Source: Bacteroidales bacterium
Lineage (GTDB): Bacteria; Bacteroidota; Bacteroidia; Bacteroidales; WCHB1-69
Direction: 5' to 3'
Length of the DNA stretch: 64,000 nt
Assembly (NCBI GenBank): GCA_016285145.1
Contig: JAEEQE010000010.1
Span: 1-64,000 of the forward strand
Every line of letters begins with the position of its first letter. The first letter of the stretch is position 1. Made by a program: the position numbers and the translations under genes. Below the pieces are notes generated by a model. It did not search any database. It saw only the letters and a program-made list of their open reading frames with translations, and had not been told where the DNA came from. Below are positions 34,062 through 41,980 of the stretch, piece by piece.

Positions 34062-35159
34062 ATGAAAAAGATTTGTTTAACCATGTTGTTGGCTGTGGCG
34101 GCGGTTCTTTGTTTCGCCCAGCCGCAGATTCAGTTCCAAGAAACCACACATGATTTCGGCAAAATCAAAGAAGAAGGTGGAAAGGTCACTGGACGTTTCG
34201 TCTTCACCAATGTCGGCACGGAGGATCTTATCCTGACGAATGTGCGTCCCGGTTGTGGATGTACCGCCGCCAATTACACCAAGGATCCGGTGGCTCCCGG
34301 GCAGCAGGGCTTTATCGATGCCACCTACAATCCGTACAACCGTCCCGGCGGATTCAACAAGAACATCCGCGTGACAACCAACGAGCCGCGCTTCACGGAC
34401 GGCAGCAACAGCGCTCCGCACATGATTTTCATTAAGGGCGAGGTCATCAAACGCCCCCCGACAGAGTTTGAGAAAGCCGGTTACACCAAATCCAATGGTA
34501 TGGCCCGCTTCTTCGATCCGAACGTTAAGATCGAAGCACTGAACACTCAGAAAGTGAAGGACACGTTCAAGGTTCGCAACTTCTGGACAAAGCCGGTGAA
34601 GTTTGAAATGAATGCCCCCAAGGATTACATCACGGAGGTCTATCGCAGCTTTGGTACGGAACTCGCACCTGGACAGGAGGGCTTCATCATCCTGGAATTT
34701 GATGCCGCCAAATGTGGTAAATTCGGCCAGGTCAAAGAAACGGTTACCTACATGACGAACGATTCCATAGAGGCCCGCAAGATGCTGCACTATTCCATCA
34801 ATGTCAAGGAGGATTTCTCCAAGATGACGTCTAAACAGCTGAAAAACGCTCCTGTGGCCGAATTGGCTGCTTTGGAGTATAACTTCGGCTCCGTGGCCAA
34901 GAATTCCCAGACGCAAGGTGTTGTCACGCTGGTTAACAAGGGCAAGACCCCGCTGAAGATCCGCGCCCTTTCGCCGAGCACAGGCTTTTTCCGTGCCAGT
35001 GCCCAGATGATGGAGGTCCCCGCTGGCGGCTCCACAAACATCACGATTACCTTCAAGGCCAACTCCCGTCCGGGTGTGCAGAAAGGCACTCTCGAGGTCA
35101 TCACGAACGACCCGAACAATGCCATTCAAGTAATCAATTTGAACGGCCAGATCCAATAG
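34062..35159 (+). CDS. DUF1573 domain exported protein
   Basis: 365 residues with a signal peptide (MKKICLTMLLAVAAVLCFA, cleavage before QPQIQF). It contains two DUF1573 Ig-like modules: the first at about 25-125 (TTHDFGKIKEEGG, FVFTNVGTEDLILTNVRPGCGCTA) and the second at about 265-365 (LEYNFGSVAKNSQ, TLVNKGKTPLKI, ending VINLNGQI). A middle segment (about 165-245) has a third, weaker Ig-like pattern. Such proteins are abundant periplasmic or surface proteins of Bacteroidota with unknown roles; some are fused to T9SS domains, but no sorting domain is seen here. Confidence 0.85.
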   Translation: MKKICLTMLLAVAAVLCFAQPQIQFQETTHDFGKIKEEGGKVTGRFVFTNVGTEDLILTNVRPGCGCTAANYTKDPVAPGQQGFIDATYNPYNRPGGFNKNIRVTTNEPRFTDGSNSAPHMIFIKGEVIKRPPTEFEKAGYTKSNGMARFFDPNVKIEALNTQKVKDTFKVRNFWTKPVKFEMNAPKDYITEVYRSFGTELAPGQEGFIILEFDAAKCGKFGQVKETVTYMTNDSIEARKMLHYSINVKEDFSKMTSKQLKNAPVAELAALEYNFGSVAKNSQTQGVVTLVNKGKTPLKIRALSPSTGFFRASAQMMEVPAGGSTNITITFKANSRPGVQKGTLEVITNDPNNAIQVINLNGQIQ

Positions 35160-35185
35160 TCAACTGATTCAGGCTGGCAGGAATA

Positions 35186-36115
35186 CTACCAGATGAGCGT
35201 GTCCACGGCGGAGGCGAATCCACTCCAGTTGCCGAGGACACGCTCTCCTTTTATGTTGGAGGCGACCGGGGCCGGATTGGTAAAGGGATTGCTGCCCAAC
35301 ACCGCTTCGCTGCCACCCGTGACCATGAATCGGTACGTGTCGTAGTCCATCTGGCTGTGACGCACATATACTGTGTCGCCGGGACGGAATGTCATGCGTG
35401 AGTAGGCTTTGCGCTCCTCCTCCGACATGGCTGATGCGAACAGCATGGATACCCCGTAGCGCTCTATCTCATAGTTGAATGTGAGTCCGTTGAAGGTCTT
35501 GTCGTCGAAGGCCACAGGGATGCTGCTTACCCACAGGCGGTCTTGGAACACCGGGCAGTGTACTTTTACCGAAAAGGCATAGTAGTTGTTTTCTATGGGG
35601 TTGTCGGTCATTTGAACCCGTATCACCCGCATGGAATCGGAGTTCACGAACTCAGAAGGATTGTCAAACCGGACGGAGTCCAGCGAGAAAGTACTGGGGA
35701 TGGTCGTCTGCGCTGTGTATTGCTCGCCCGCATAATTCACCGTCAAGGTGTACGTGGTGTTCTCTTTCCCTTTCAAGTTCGTGCTCTTAAAGGCGAAGAA
35801 CAACGGGGCCTCGGGGCAGAATTGGAATGTCAGACGCTCGCTCTCCCCGTCGGAGGATGTGACGATGACTTCCGCATCTGTGATCATCACATTGTTGCGC
35901 AAATAGTCCAGATCGATTTCCGCTAAATAGGAGATACTCTTGGACAGCATGACGATGGCGGGCTGCCCGTTCTCAATGGTTCCCTCAATAACTAATTTGG
36001 GCTCGTATTCGGGCATCTCCACGTCAATCTCGCTCTGGCATCCTGCCACAATCACACCGAGAAACAAGAGGAGGAACTTACTATAACGATGAAAAACACT
36101 CACGATATCTGACAT
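35186..36115 (-). CDS. DUF4249 lipoprotein paired with a TonB-dependent receptor
   Basis: 309 residues from the ATG at 36115 (an ATG three codons upstream is possible). The lipoprotein signal has lipobox VAGC. The mature part starts with the DUF4249 pattern VEMPEYEPKLVIEGTIENGQPAIVMLSKS, then DAEVIVTSSDGESERLTF and YTLTVNYAGEQYTAQTTIP. It is encoded immediately after a TonB-dependent receptor on the same strand, the usual partnership, and probably forms a surface lid or binding subunit of that receptor. The ligand is unknown. Confidence 0.88.
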   Translation of the reverse strand: MSDIVSVFHRYSKFLLLFLGVIVAGCQSEIDVEMPEYEPKLVIEGTIENGQPAIVMLSKSISYLAEIDLDYLRNNVMITDAEVIVTSSDGESERLTFQFCPEAPLFFAFKSTNLKGKENTTYTLTVNYAGEQYTAQTTIPSTFSLDSVRFDNPSEFVNSDSMRVIRVQMTDNPIENNYYAFSVKVHCPVFQDRLWVSSIPVAFDDKTFNGLTFNYEIERYGVSMLFASAMSEEERKAYSRMTFRPGDTVYVRHSQMDYDTYRFMVTGGSEAVLGSNPFTNPAPVASNIKGERVLGNWSGFASAVDTLIW

Positions 36116-36199
36116 TATATACATTAAATATTAATAATCATCCTTTCATTTTTTGAGACGCAATCATTGCGTCTCTACATTTCTGTTGTCATTCATTCT

Positions 36200-38596
36200 T
36201 TAAAATTTGAACCACCACATTACCGACGGGATAATCGGGAACAGGCTCATCTGGTAGGCCTTTGTGTCGATATTGAAGTCCAGATTGGCCGGGTCGATGT
36301 CGGTATGGGTCTCAAAGAAGATGAAGAACGGGTTCTTTCTATTATAAACATTGTATATGGAGAAATTCAGTCCCGTCTCGAAGCGACGTGTCTTCTTGAT
36401 GGTCCAGTTGACGGCGAGGTCGAGGCGGTGGTACGGAGGCATCCGGTAGGCGTTGCGGCTGCTGTATTCGGTCATCAGCGAGCCCATGTAGAAGTAGTAG
36501 CCGATGGGAATGGTCATCGTGTTGCCGGTCTGATACACCCAGAGGGCCGACACGGTGAGCTTGTTGCGCAGGATCTCGTAGGCGAGGCTGATGGAGACGT
36601 CGTGGCGGCGGTCGTATTTGGCCCAGAATGGCTCGCCGTTGTTCAGGTCGGCGAACTGCTTGCGGGTGAAGCCTAACGTGTAGCCGATGAAGCCGGTGAT
36701 CTTGCCGCGCGATTTCTTGACGAACACCTCCGCCCCGCAGGCCCAGCCTTTGCCGAACACGTACAACTGGTCGGGATTGATGGTCAAGGAGCTGAAATCC
36801 AGTCCATCACGGTATTCTGCCAGGTTGTACATCTGTTTATAATAGAGATCAATATAGGTTTCAAACATGTTCTGATGGAAGTTGCGGAACACACCTAACG
36901 AGAACTGCAGGACGGTTTGCGGTTTCAGAATGTCGGTGGAAGGCATCCATACGTCGGTGGGCAGCGAGATGGAAGCGATGGATATCTGGTGCAGGAATTG
37001 GTAGTTCAGGGTGGCCGATGCTTTGATGGAGGTGGCGGAGTCGATGAGGAAACGGAGCGAGAGGCGAGGCTCTACTTTGTTGTATGTCTTGATTAGCTCG
37101 CCAGGCCGGTAGGTGATGGAGTCTTGCACGTTGCCGATTTCGTCCAATTCGTAGCGGGTGAACGGGCCGATGTGGCAGAAATTTGTGTAACGCAGGCCCA
37201 TGTTGAGGAGCCAACGGCGCGAGATGTTCCACTCGTCATGGGCGTATAGGCTCAGCTCGTTGGCGAAGTAGGGTTGCACTTTCGGCAGGGCGAAGTCGAA
37301 TCCTTCGCCGGCCTGCACCGCGTATTGCCCGGGCAGACACTGGTGCAGCACGTCGTGAACGCCGAAACGTATGTTGTGCTTGGGGGTCGGCATCCAGGTA
37401 AGCTCGCTCTTCAGACTGTAGTCGCGGATGCCGGAGGTGAGCTTGAACTCGAACACATCCATGCCCATTTCGGTGCCGAAATCATAATAGCTGAAAGTGC
37501 CGGAAGTGTTCAGGAATAACTTGTTGCTGATGATGTAGTTCCAACGGGCGGAGGCCGTCGCGTTGCCCCAACGGAAGGTACATTGTGTCTGCCCGGAGTT
37601 CGACTTGAAGCCATACACGTCGTTGCCGTAGTACGCCCCGAAATAGAGACGGTGCTTGTCGTTGATGATGACGTTGAATTTGGCGTTCAGGTCGTAGAAG
37701 TAGAAGTCCATGCCTTTGAGCGGCGATTCTTTTTTCAGGAACGGTTGGATGATGATGTCGGCGTAGGTGCGTCGTCCGGAGATGATGAAGGAGGCCTTGT
37801 TCTTCTTGAAGGGTCCTTGCACGGTCAGGTGCGAGAAGATGAGGCCCACACCGCCCTCCACGTTGTAGTTTTTCAGGTTCCCGTCTTTCTGATAAACGTT
37901 GAGGATGGAAGCGGCACGCCCGCCGTAGTAGGCTGGCATTCCGGACTTTATCATGTCAAGATTCTTGACAGCGTCGGCGTTGAAGATGGAGAAGAAACCG
38001 AACAGATGTCCTGCATTATAGACGGTGGCCTCATCTAAGAGGATGAGGTTCTGGTCGGTGCCGCTCCCGCGCACGTAGTAGCCGCTGTTGCCCTCGCCGC
38101 CCGACTGCACGCCTGGCAGCAGCTGGATGGACTTGATGACGTCGGCTTCGCCCATAAGGGCAGGCATCGCCTTGATGGCCTCGATTTTCATCTCCATGCG
38201 TCCCACGTCCGCGCTGGCCACGTTCTGGTCGCTGCGTACTCCCTGGATGACGACCTCCTCGCCGGCAATGGCGTTTGGCATCAGCTCGATGTTGAACGTT
38301 CTGTTCTCCTGGAGGGTGATGTCGGTTTGTAACGTCTGATAAGAGAGGAAACTGGCAGTCAGGCGGTAGCCGCCTTTGGGCACGCTGATGGAGTAGAATC
38401 CGGCCTGGTTGGTGATGCAGCCCAGCTTCTCCTGCGGGCGGGTGGTGTCGGTGAGGATGATGTAGGCCCCCATGAGGCTCTCGCCGCTGGCCTGGTCGCG
38501 TACCGTGCCCGACAGCGTGACGCGCTGGGCCTTCAGCCAGCCTGGTGCCGTCAGCAGCACGATGAGCAGTAGAAAATGGGGTAGGCGTTTTATCAT
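36200..38596 (-). CDS. TonB-dependent outer-membrane receptor with carboxypeptidase-regulatory domain
   Basis: 798 residues. Signal peptide (MIKRLPHFLLLIVLLTAPGWLKA), then a CarboxypepD_reg-like beta-sandwich (about 25-110: VTLSGTVRDQASGESLMGAYI). A plug domain (about 115-225) contains LPGVQSGGEGNSGYYVRG and YNAGHLFGFFSIFNADAVKNLDMIKSG, and a barrel fills the rest, ending VMWWFKF. This is the non-SusC type that pairs with DUF4249 lipoproteins, encoded next. It imports an unknown substrate using TonB/ExbBD energy. Confidence 0.93.
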   Translation of the reverse strand: MIKRLPHFLLLIVLLTAPGWLKAQRVTLSGTVRDQASGESLMGAYIILTDTTRPQEKLGCITNQAGFYSISVPKGGYRLTASFLSYQTLQTDITLQENRTFNIELMPNAIAGEEVVIQGVRSDQNVASADVGRMEMKIEAIKAMPALMGEADVIKSIQLLPGVQSGGEGNSGYYVRGSGTDQNLILLDEATVYNAGHLFGFFSIFNADAVKNLDMIKSGMPAYYGGRAASILNVYQKDGNLKNYNVEGGVGLIFSHLTVQGPFKKNKASFIISGRRTYADIIIQPFLKKESPLKGMDFYFYDLNAKFNVIINDKHRLYFGAYYGNDVYGFKSNSGQTQCTFRWGNATASARWNYIISNKLFLNTSGTFSYYDFGTEMGMDVFEFKLTSGIRDYSLKSELTWMPTPKHNIRFGVHDVLHQCLPGQYAVQAGEGFDFALPKVQPYFANELSLYAHDEWNISRRWLLNMGLRYTNFCHIGPFTRYELDEIGNVQDSITYRPGELIKTYNKVEPRLSLRFLIDSATSIKASATLNYQFLHQISIASISLPTDVWMPSTDILKPQTVLQFSLGVFRNFHQNMFETYIDLYYKQMYNLAEYRDGLDFSSLTINPDQLYVFGKGWACGAEVFVKKSRGKITGFIGYTLGFTRKQFADLNNGEPFWAKYDRRHDVSISLAYEILRNKLTVSALWVYQTGNTMTIPIGYYFYMGSLMTEYSSRNAYRMPPYHRLDLAVNWTIKKTRRFETGLNFSIYNVYNRKNPFFIFFETHTDIDPANLDFNIDTKAYQMSLFPIIPSVMWWFKF

Positions 38597-38803
38597 AAGG
38601 GCGGATTTGTCGAAAATGTTTTTAACGTGCGTTTGGTGGTTTTAGTATAATTTTTCGAGGTTGTTTGGTTTTATTTTATTAACATTGGATTGTTTGTTTT
38701 GTGTCTTTTTAATGTCTTTGCAGTGGTCACGATGTGGGTTGGTCACACTTCAATTGGGAATGCGGTATTCTGTCCGTTGTCTCCGCGACTAACCAATTTG
38801 GAA

Positions 38804-39523
38804 TTAAGAATAAAAAAAGAAGGGGCGTGGCCGTTGAGTCGCGCCCTTTGTTGTATGGCTTGCGGGTTTTATTGGAGATTCCGGTGGTTTTTGCTGGCAA
38901 AAACCACCGGAATGGCGCGCTCCTTTTAGTGTAGAGAGGGAAGATGGGCGGCGGGGTGGATGTTTTAATAGACATTGTTCATGCTCCGCCGCCCATCTTC
39001 CTGTTTTTTTTAGGCTGCGTTGCGCACCATTCCGCTGACGACGGTAGGAGGCGGCGGAATCTCCGGCCGTTGGGAGTCCGCCGCCCATCTTCCTGTTTTG
39101 TTTAGGCAAGTGCTGCGCACCATTCCGCTGGCGACGGTAGGAGGCGGCGGAATCCCCGTCAGTCAATATGTTTTTTGTAATCTCCTCCAGTACATTTTTT
39201 ACCTGGTCCATCCATGATTCAGGTTTTTCGGTAAATCCATTTTCTGTTACTAACTCTTTCCACTCCGGATTTCGAGCGTTGATAAGCTTGATTTTTTCTG
39301 CACGCCGCATGTTTTTCATCTGGTTTTCCCGGTGTATGGCAGAATTGTAATCGTTGAACGTTTCAAAATAGACGCAATATTCGCAGTTGTATTTGTCGGT
39401 GAATGATCCTTTGAAAAAATGATTCTTATGTTGTGCAACTCGCTTAACTAAATCAACTGTGCACCCGACATAGAGAACATTGTGGTGCTTGTTTGTCATT
39501 ATGTATGTGAATCCCGATTTCAT
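38804..39523 (-). CDS. GIY-YIG nuclease family protein, C terminus extended by repeat DNA
   Basis: The start chosen is the ATG at 39523 (MKSGFTYIMTNKHH). The nuclease module covers about residues 1-95: TYI...LYVGCTVDLVKRVAQHK for the GIY-YIG motif and catalytic Arg, then the Glu in HRENQMKNMRRAEK, and NPEWKELV, at which stand-alone members of the family usually end. Here the frame runs on for more than 100 further residues through palindromic repeats, producing the peptide GDSAASYRRQRNGAQ twice. That tail is most likely translated repeat rather than a functional domain. No clear promoter is seen. The gene is surrounded by REP-like repeats on both sides. Confidence 0.75.
   Translation of the reverse strand: MKSGFTYIMTNKHHNVLYVGCTVDLVKRVAQHKNHFFKGSFTDKYNCEYCVYFETFNDYNSAIHRENQMKNMRRAEKIKLINARNPEWKELVTENGFTEKPESWMDQVKNVLEEITKNILTDGDSAASYRRQRNGAQHLPKQNRKMGGGLPTAGDSAASYRRQRNGAQRSLKKTGRWAAEHEQCLLKHPPRRPSSLSTLKGARHSGGFCQQKPPESPIKPASHTTKGATQRPRPFFFYS
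38878..38913. repeat. REP-like palindrome, copy a (perfect 15-bp stem)
   Basis: ATTCCGGTGGTTTTT at 38878-38892 pairs perfectly with AAAAACCACCGGAAT at 38899-38913 around a six-base loop. ATTCCG...CGGAAT followed by GGCGCG is a variant of the repeat family described at 39022, 39115, 39659, 39782, 50572 and 50696. Confidence 0.75.
38939..39001. repeat. 16-bp inverted repeat
   Basis: GGAAGATGGGCGGCGG at 38939-38954 is the exact reverse complement of 38986-39001. The second arm recurs as a direct repeat at 39077-39092, about 91 bp on. Confidence 0.75.
39022..39060 (-). repeat. REP-like palindrome, copy b
   Basis: On the minus strand: GATTCCGC, an 18-base interior, then GCGGAATGGTGCG. The arms ATTCCGC/GCGGAAT pair over seven bases. 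Copies b and c form a tandem pair with a period of about 91-93 bp including the CCGCCGCCCATCTTCCTG segment. Confidence 0.75.
39115..39153 (-). repeat. REP-like palindrome, copy c
   Basis: Nearly identical to copy b and the second unit of the tandem pair. It lies inside the extended reading frame of the GIY-YIG gene. Confidence 0.75.
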
Positions 39524-39658
39524 GTTCGACTTGATCCTATTTTTGCAGTTATTATAGATAACGTTAAAATCAATATGATATTTTGAATGGATGTTGATTA
39601 TGTGTTTTAAGTAATCGTCTAATCGTGATTTGGAAAGCCCGAGGCTATATAGGAGGGA

Positions 39659-39697
39659 GATTCCGCTCAACGCTGGCGCGTTTCGCGGAATGGTGCG
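39659..39697 (+). repeat. REP-like palindrome, copy d (nested stems)
   Basis: GATTCCGC...GCGGAATGGTGCG with an inner stem AACGC (39669-39673)/GCGTT (39678-39682). It lies upstream of the GIY-YIG gene and in the opposite orientation to copies b and c. Confidence 0.7.
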
Positions 39698-39781
39698 AGA
39701 TGGCTATGACAGGAAAGCGGCGGCACAGGAGTTAGGGGCCTCAAAAGGATGTCTGCCGCCGCAAGGGTTACAATTGCGCTT

Positions 39782-39819
39782 CGCACCATTCCGTCGCGCA
39801 CGTAGTGTGCGGCGGAATC
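39782..39819 (-). repeat. REP-like palindrome, copy e
   Basis: Minus strand GATTCCG...CGGAATGGTGCG with an inner GCGCAC/GTGTGC palindrome around GTA. Confidence 0.65.
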
Positions 39820-40164
39820 CCCATCCGTTGAGTGTCCGTTGTCTCCGCGACAACTGATCAGTGATTAGTGAACAGTGAATAGTGATCAGTAAGGGGCGAA
39901 GCCGTTGGAGGTTCCGCTGCGCATCATTATATCCTTGCTTCTCATTTTTGCGCATGAAAATGAAAACAGTTTTCGAAATCTTCCCGATGAATTTCCGGAT
40001 TTCCTCGTGGTGAATCAGATTTTATCTGGAAAATATCCCTTTTATGTTGTTTAAAAAGTTTTGTAATATATTGGTTTTAAATAAAATACAGTATTATTGT
40101 TTAAAACAATGGAATGATAAAGAAAAAACTCTGTCGGATAACTTGTTCATTATCAAAAAAAATG
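39820..40164. other. Gene-free region with a degenerate tandem tract
   Basis: 39853-39893 is a GTGAACAGTGAATAGTGATCAG tract like the one at 22.8 kb. The remainder up to the rplS promoter is A+T-rich; I see no gene in it. Only frames shorter than 25 codons occur. Confidence 0.55.
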
Positions 40165-40172
40165 TATCTTTG
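40165..40172 (+). promoter_or_regulatory. Promoter -7 box TATCTTTG for rplS
   Basis: Perfect TAnnTTTG match, 40 bases before the rplS ATG, with a TTG about 20 bases further upstream. Confidence 0.75.
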
Positions 40173-40211
40173 CACCCGCAAAAAAGAAAATAACAGAAAA
40201 GATATAGAGAG

Positions 40212-40565
40212 ATGAAACAAGAACTGATTCAATACGTTGAGGATAATTTCATTCCCAAACAGGAATTCCCGAAATTCAAAGCAGGTGATACGGTTACCGT
40301 ATCGTATAGAATTGTGGAAGGCTCCAAAGAGCGTATCCAGCAATTCCAGGGTGTTGTGCTGCAAATCAATGGCAATGGCGCCACCAAAACCTTCACGGTG
40401 AGAAAGATCTCCGGAGGTATCGGTGTTGAGAGAATCTTCCCCTTCGCCACTCCGATGATCGCCGGCCTTACGGTGAACAAACGCGGTGTTGTGCGTCGCG
40501 CCCGTATTTTCTACCTTCGTAACCTCACGGGTAAGAAGGCTCGTATCAAAGAACGCAGAGGTTAA
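40212..40565 (+). CDS. rplS: 50S ribosomal protein L19
   Basis: 117 residues, standard L19 length. Conserved segments: [51 protein letters not shown] and [21 protein letters not shown]19 sits at the 30S-50S interface. In many bacteria rplS follows trmD and rimM; here it stands alone with its own promoter and terminator. Confidence 0.98.
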   Translation: MKQELIQYVEDNFIPKQEFPKFKAGDTVTVSYRIVEGSKERIQQFQGVVLQINGNGATKTFTVRKISGGIGVERIFPFATPMIAGLTVNKRGVVRRARIFYLRNLTGKKARIKERRG

Positions 40566-40587
40566 TAATTATCATATTAAGGTTTAT

Positions 40588-40616
40588 AAAACCTCTCTTT
40601 CGGGAGAGGTTTTTTT
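40588..40616 (+). terminator. Rho-independent terminator after rplS
   Basis: Stem ACCTCTC (40591-40597)/GAGAGGT (40604-40610) with loop TTTCGG, flanked by AAA and a run of six T. It begins 22 bases after the rplS stop. The T-run abuts the next gene's -7 box at 40618. Confidence 0.85.
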
Positions 40617-40617
40617 G

Positions 40618-40625
40618 TATCTTTG
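40618..40625 (+). promoter_or_regulatory. Promoter -7 box TATCTTTG abutting the rplS terminator
   Basis: Perfect TAnnTTTG match, 22 bases before the GTG start at 40647. Its upstream promoter region must overlap the terminator hairpin, so termination and initiation share the same DNA. Confidence 0.7.
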
Positions 40626-40646
40626 CAGTCGTAAATTTTATTCGCA

Positions 40647-41438
40647 GTGGCTCTGATAGAATCTTTTGAGAAAACCGGCAACACGCTGTTCAAGTACAGA
40701 GGACAGATTCCCGTGCTGATATTCCTGCTGTCGCTGCCCATTCTTTTCCTGACCAACGAACCGCTTTACCAGGGCCTTTATGCTGGAAAATACACGCTTG
40801 TGCGTCTTATATGGTCGGTGGTGGCCGTGCTGATCTCCTTGTCGGGCTTGGCCTTGCGCGCCTACACGGTGAGCACCACCCCCAAGGGCACGTCCGGGCG
40901 CAACCGTTCCGGCCAGGTGGCCGACAGCCTCAACACCAAGGGCATCTATTCGGTGGTGCGCCACCCGCTCTATCTGGCCAACTACTTGATTTGGGCCGGT
41001 GTGTTGGTCTTCTCCCTGAATATCTGGGCATTTCTCATCGTTTCGCTGGTCTATTGGCTTTACTATGAACGCATCATGTTTGCGGAGGAGGCTTTCCTGC
41101 GTTCCCGCTTCGGTGCCGATTTTGAGGAATGGGCTTCCCGAGTGCCGGCTGTCATTCCCAATTGGTCCCTGTTTGAGAAGGGCGACATGTCGTTTTCCTT
41201 TAAGACATTCCTCCGCCGCGAATACGCCACCTTCTTCTCTACGGTGTTCTCATTTGTGCTGGTGGACTACGCGCTGTTCATCCTCTCATTCGTGCAGTTT
41301 TGTCCCTGCCGCCTATCCTATTCCGAATGGGTTCGTCCATCCCTCTACGTGTTGGCCGTAGCCCTTGTGATTACCCTCATCCTCCGTACCCTCAAACACC
41401 ATACGTCTATACTGAAAAAAGATGTTGGAAGAGACTGA
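40647..41438 (+). CDS. Isoprenylcysteine carboxyl methyltransferase-like membrane protein (ICMT/PEMT fold)
   Basis: 263 residues from the GTG at 40647, supported by the promoter box. About six membrane helices. The cofactor-binding motif of the ICMT/PEMT superfamily is clear: NTKGIYSVVRHPLYLANYLIWAG, followed by YERIMFAEEAFLRSRFGADFEEW with the conserved Glu pair. The substrate cannot be assigned. An additional C-terminal pair of helices (about 190-250) containing the Cys pair FCPC is not part of the core family. Confidence 0.8.
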   Translation: MALIESFEKTGNTLFKYRGQIPVLIFLLSLPILFLTNEPLYQGLYAGKYTLVRLIWSVVAVLISLSGLALRAYTVSTTPKGTSGRNRSGQVADSLNTKGIYSVVRHPLYLANYLIWAGVLVFSLNIWAFLIVSLVYWLYYERIMFAEEAFLRSRFGADFEEWASRVPAVIPNWSLFEKGDMSFSFKTFLRREYATFFSTVFSFVLVDYALFILSFVQFCPCRLSYSEWVRPSLYVLAVALVITLILRTLKHHTSILKKDVGRD

Positions 41439-41503
41439 TTTTGGAGTTAAGAAACTAAAGAGTTAAGAAACTAAGAAGTTAAGAAACTAAGAAGTTAAGA
41501 ATC
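41439..41503. repeat. Degenerate tandem repeat (GTTAAGAAACTAAGAA)
   Basis: Four copies of GTTAAGAAACTAA(G/A)GA follow the methyltransferase stop, with a period of 16 bases. Confidence 0.7.
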
Positions 41504-41560
41504 ATTATAAACGTTCAACATTTTCACTTTTGAATTTTATCAATATTTAAACTAAATATC

Positions 41561-41971
41561 ATGAACATCACACACATTGAACACATCGCCATTGCGGTGA
41601 AGAGCTTGGAAACTTCGATTCCGTATTATGAGAACATCCTCGGCCTCAAGTGCTACAACATTGAGGAAGTGGCCGACCAGAAGGTGAAGACGGCCTTCTT
41701 CAAGGTGGGACAGACCAAGATTGAGCTTTTGGAGCCCACTTGTGAGGAGAGCACGATTGCCAAGTTCTTGGAGAACAAAGGCGAGGGCTTGCATCATGTG
41801 GCTTTTGCCGTTCCGGATACGGGTGCCGCTCTGAACGAACTGGCCGAAAAGGAGGTGCGTCTCATAGACAAGGCTCCGCGCGGTGGTGCGGAAGGTCTGT
41901 TGATCGGATTCGCACACCCGAAGGCTACCGGTGGTGTGCTCACCGAGTTCTGCTGTCCGAAACCCGAATAG
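41561..41971 (+). CDS. mce: Methylmalonyl-CoA epimerase
   Basis: 136 residues, VOC superfamily with two beta-alpha-beta-beta-beta modules. The N terminus THIEHIAIAVKSLETSIPYYENILGLKCY carries the first metal His; other ligands lie in TKIELLEPT and HHVAFAVPD, and near the C terminus GGVLTEFCCP. It interconverts (2R)- and (2S)-methylmalonyl-CoA in the succinate-propionate pathway, which is typical for Bacteroidales. It is followed after nine bases by the DUF4199 gene. Confidence 0.95.
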   Translation: MNITHIEHIAIAVKSLETSIPYYENILGLKCYNIEEVADQKVKTAFFKVGQTKIELLEPTCEESTIAKFLENKGEGLHHVAFAVPDTGAALNELAEKEVRLIDKAPRGGAEGLLIGFAHPKATGGVLTEFCCPKPE

Positions 41972-41980
41972 CTTCCCGCA

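Noticed and set aside
36200..38596. SusC of a polysaccharide utilisation locus
   Set aside because: The partner is a DUF4249 lipoprotein rather than SusD and there are no glycoside hydrolases nearby.
38690..38929. Plus-strand ORF of 79 codons upstream of the TonB receptor
   Set aside because: Runs through palindrome a and antisense to the GIY-YIG tail; no promoter or protein-like composition.
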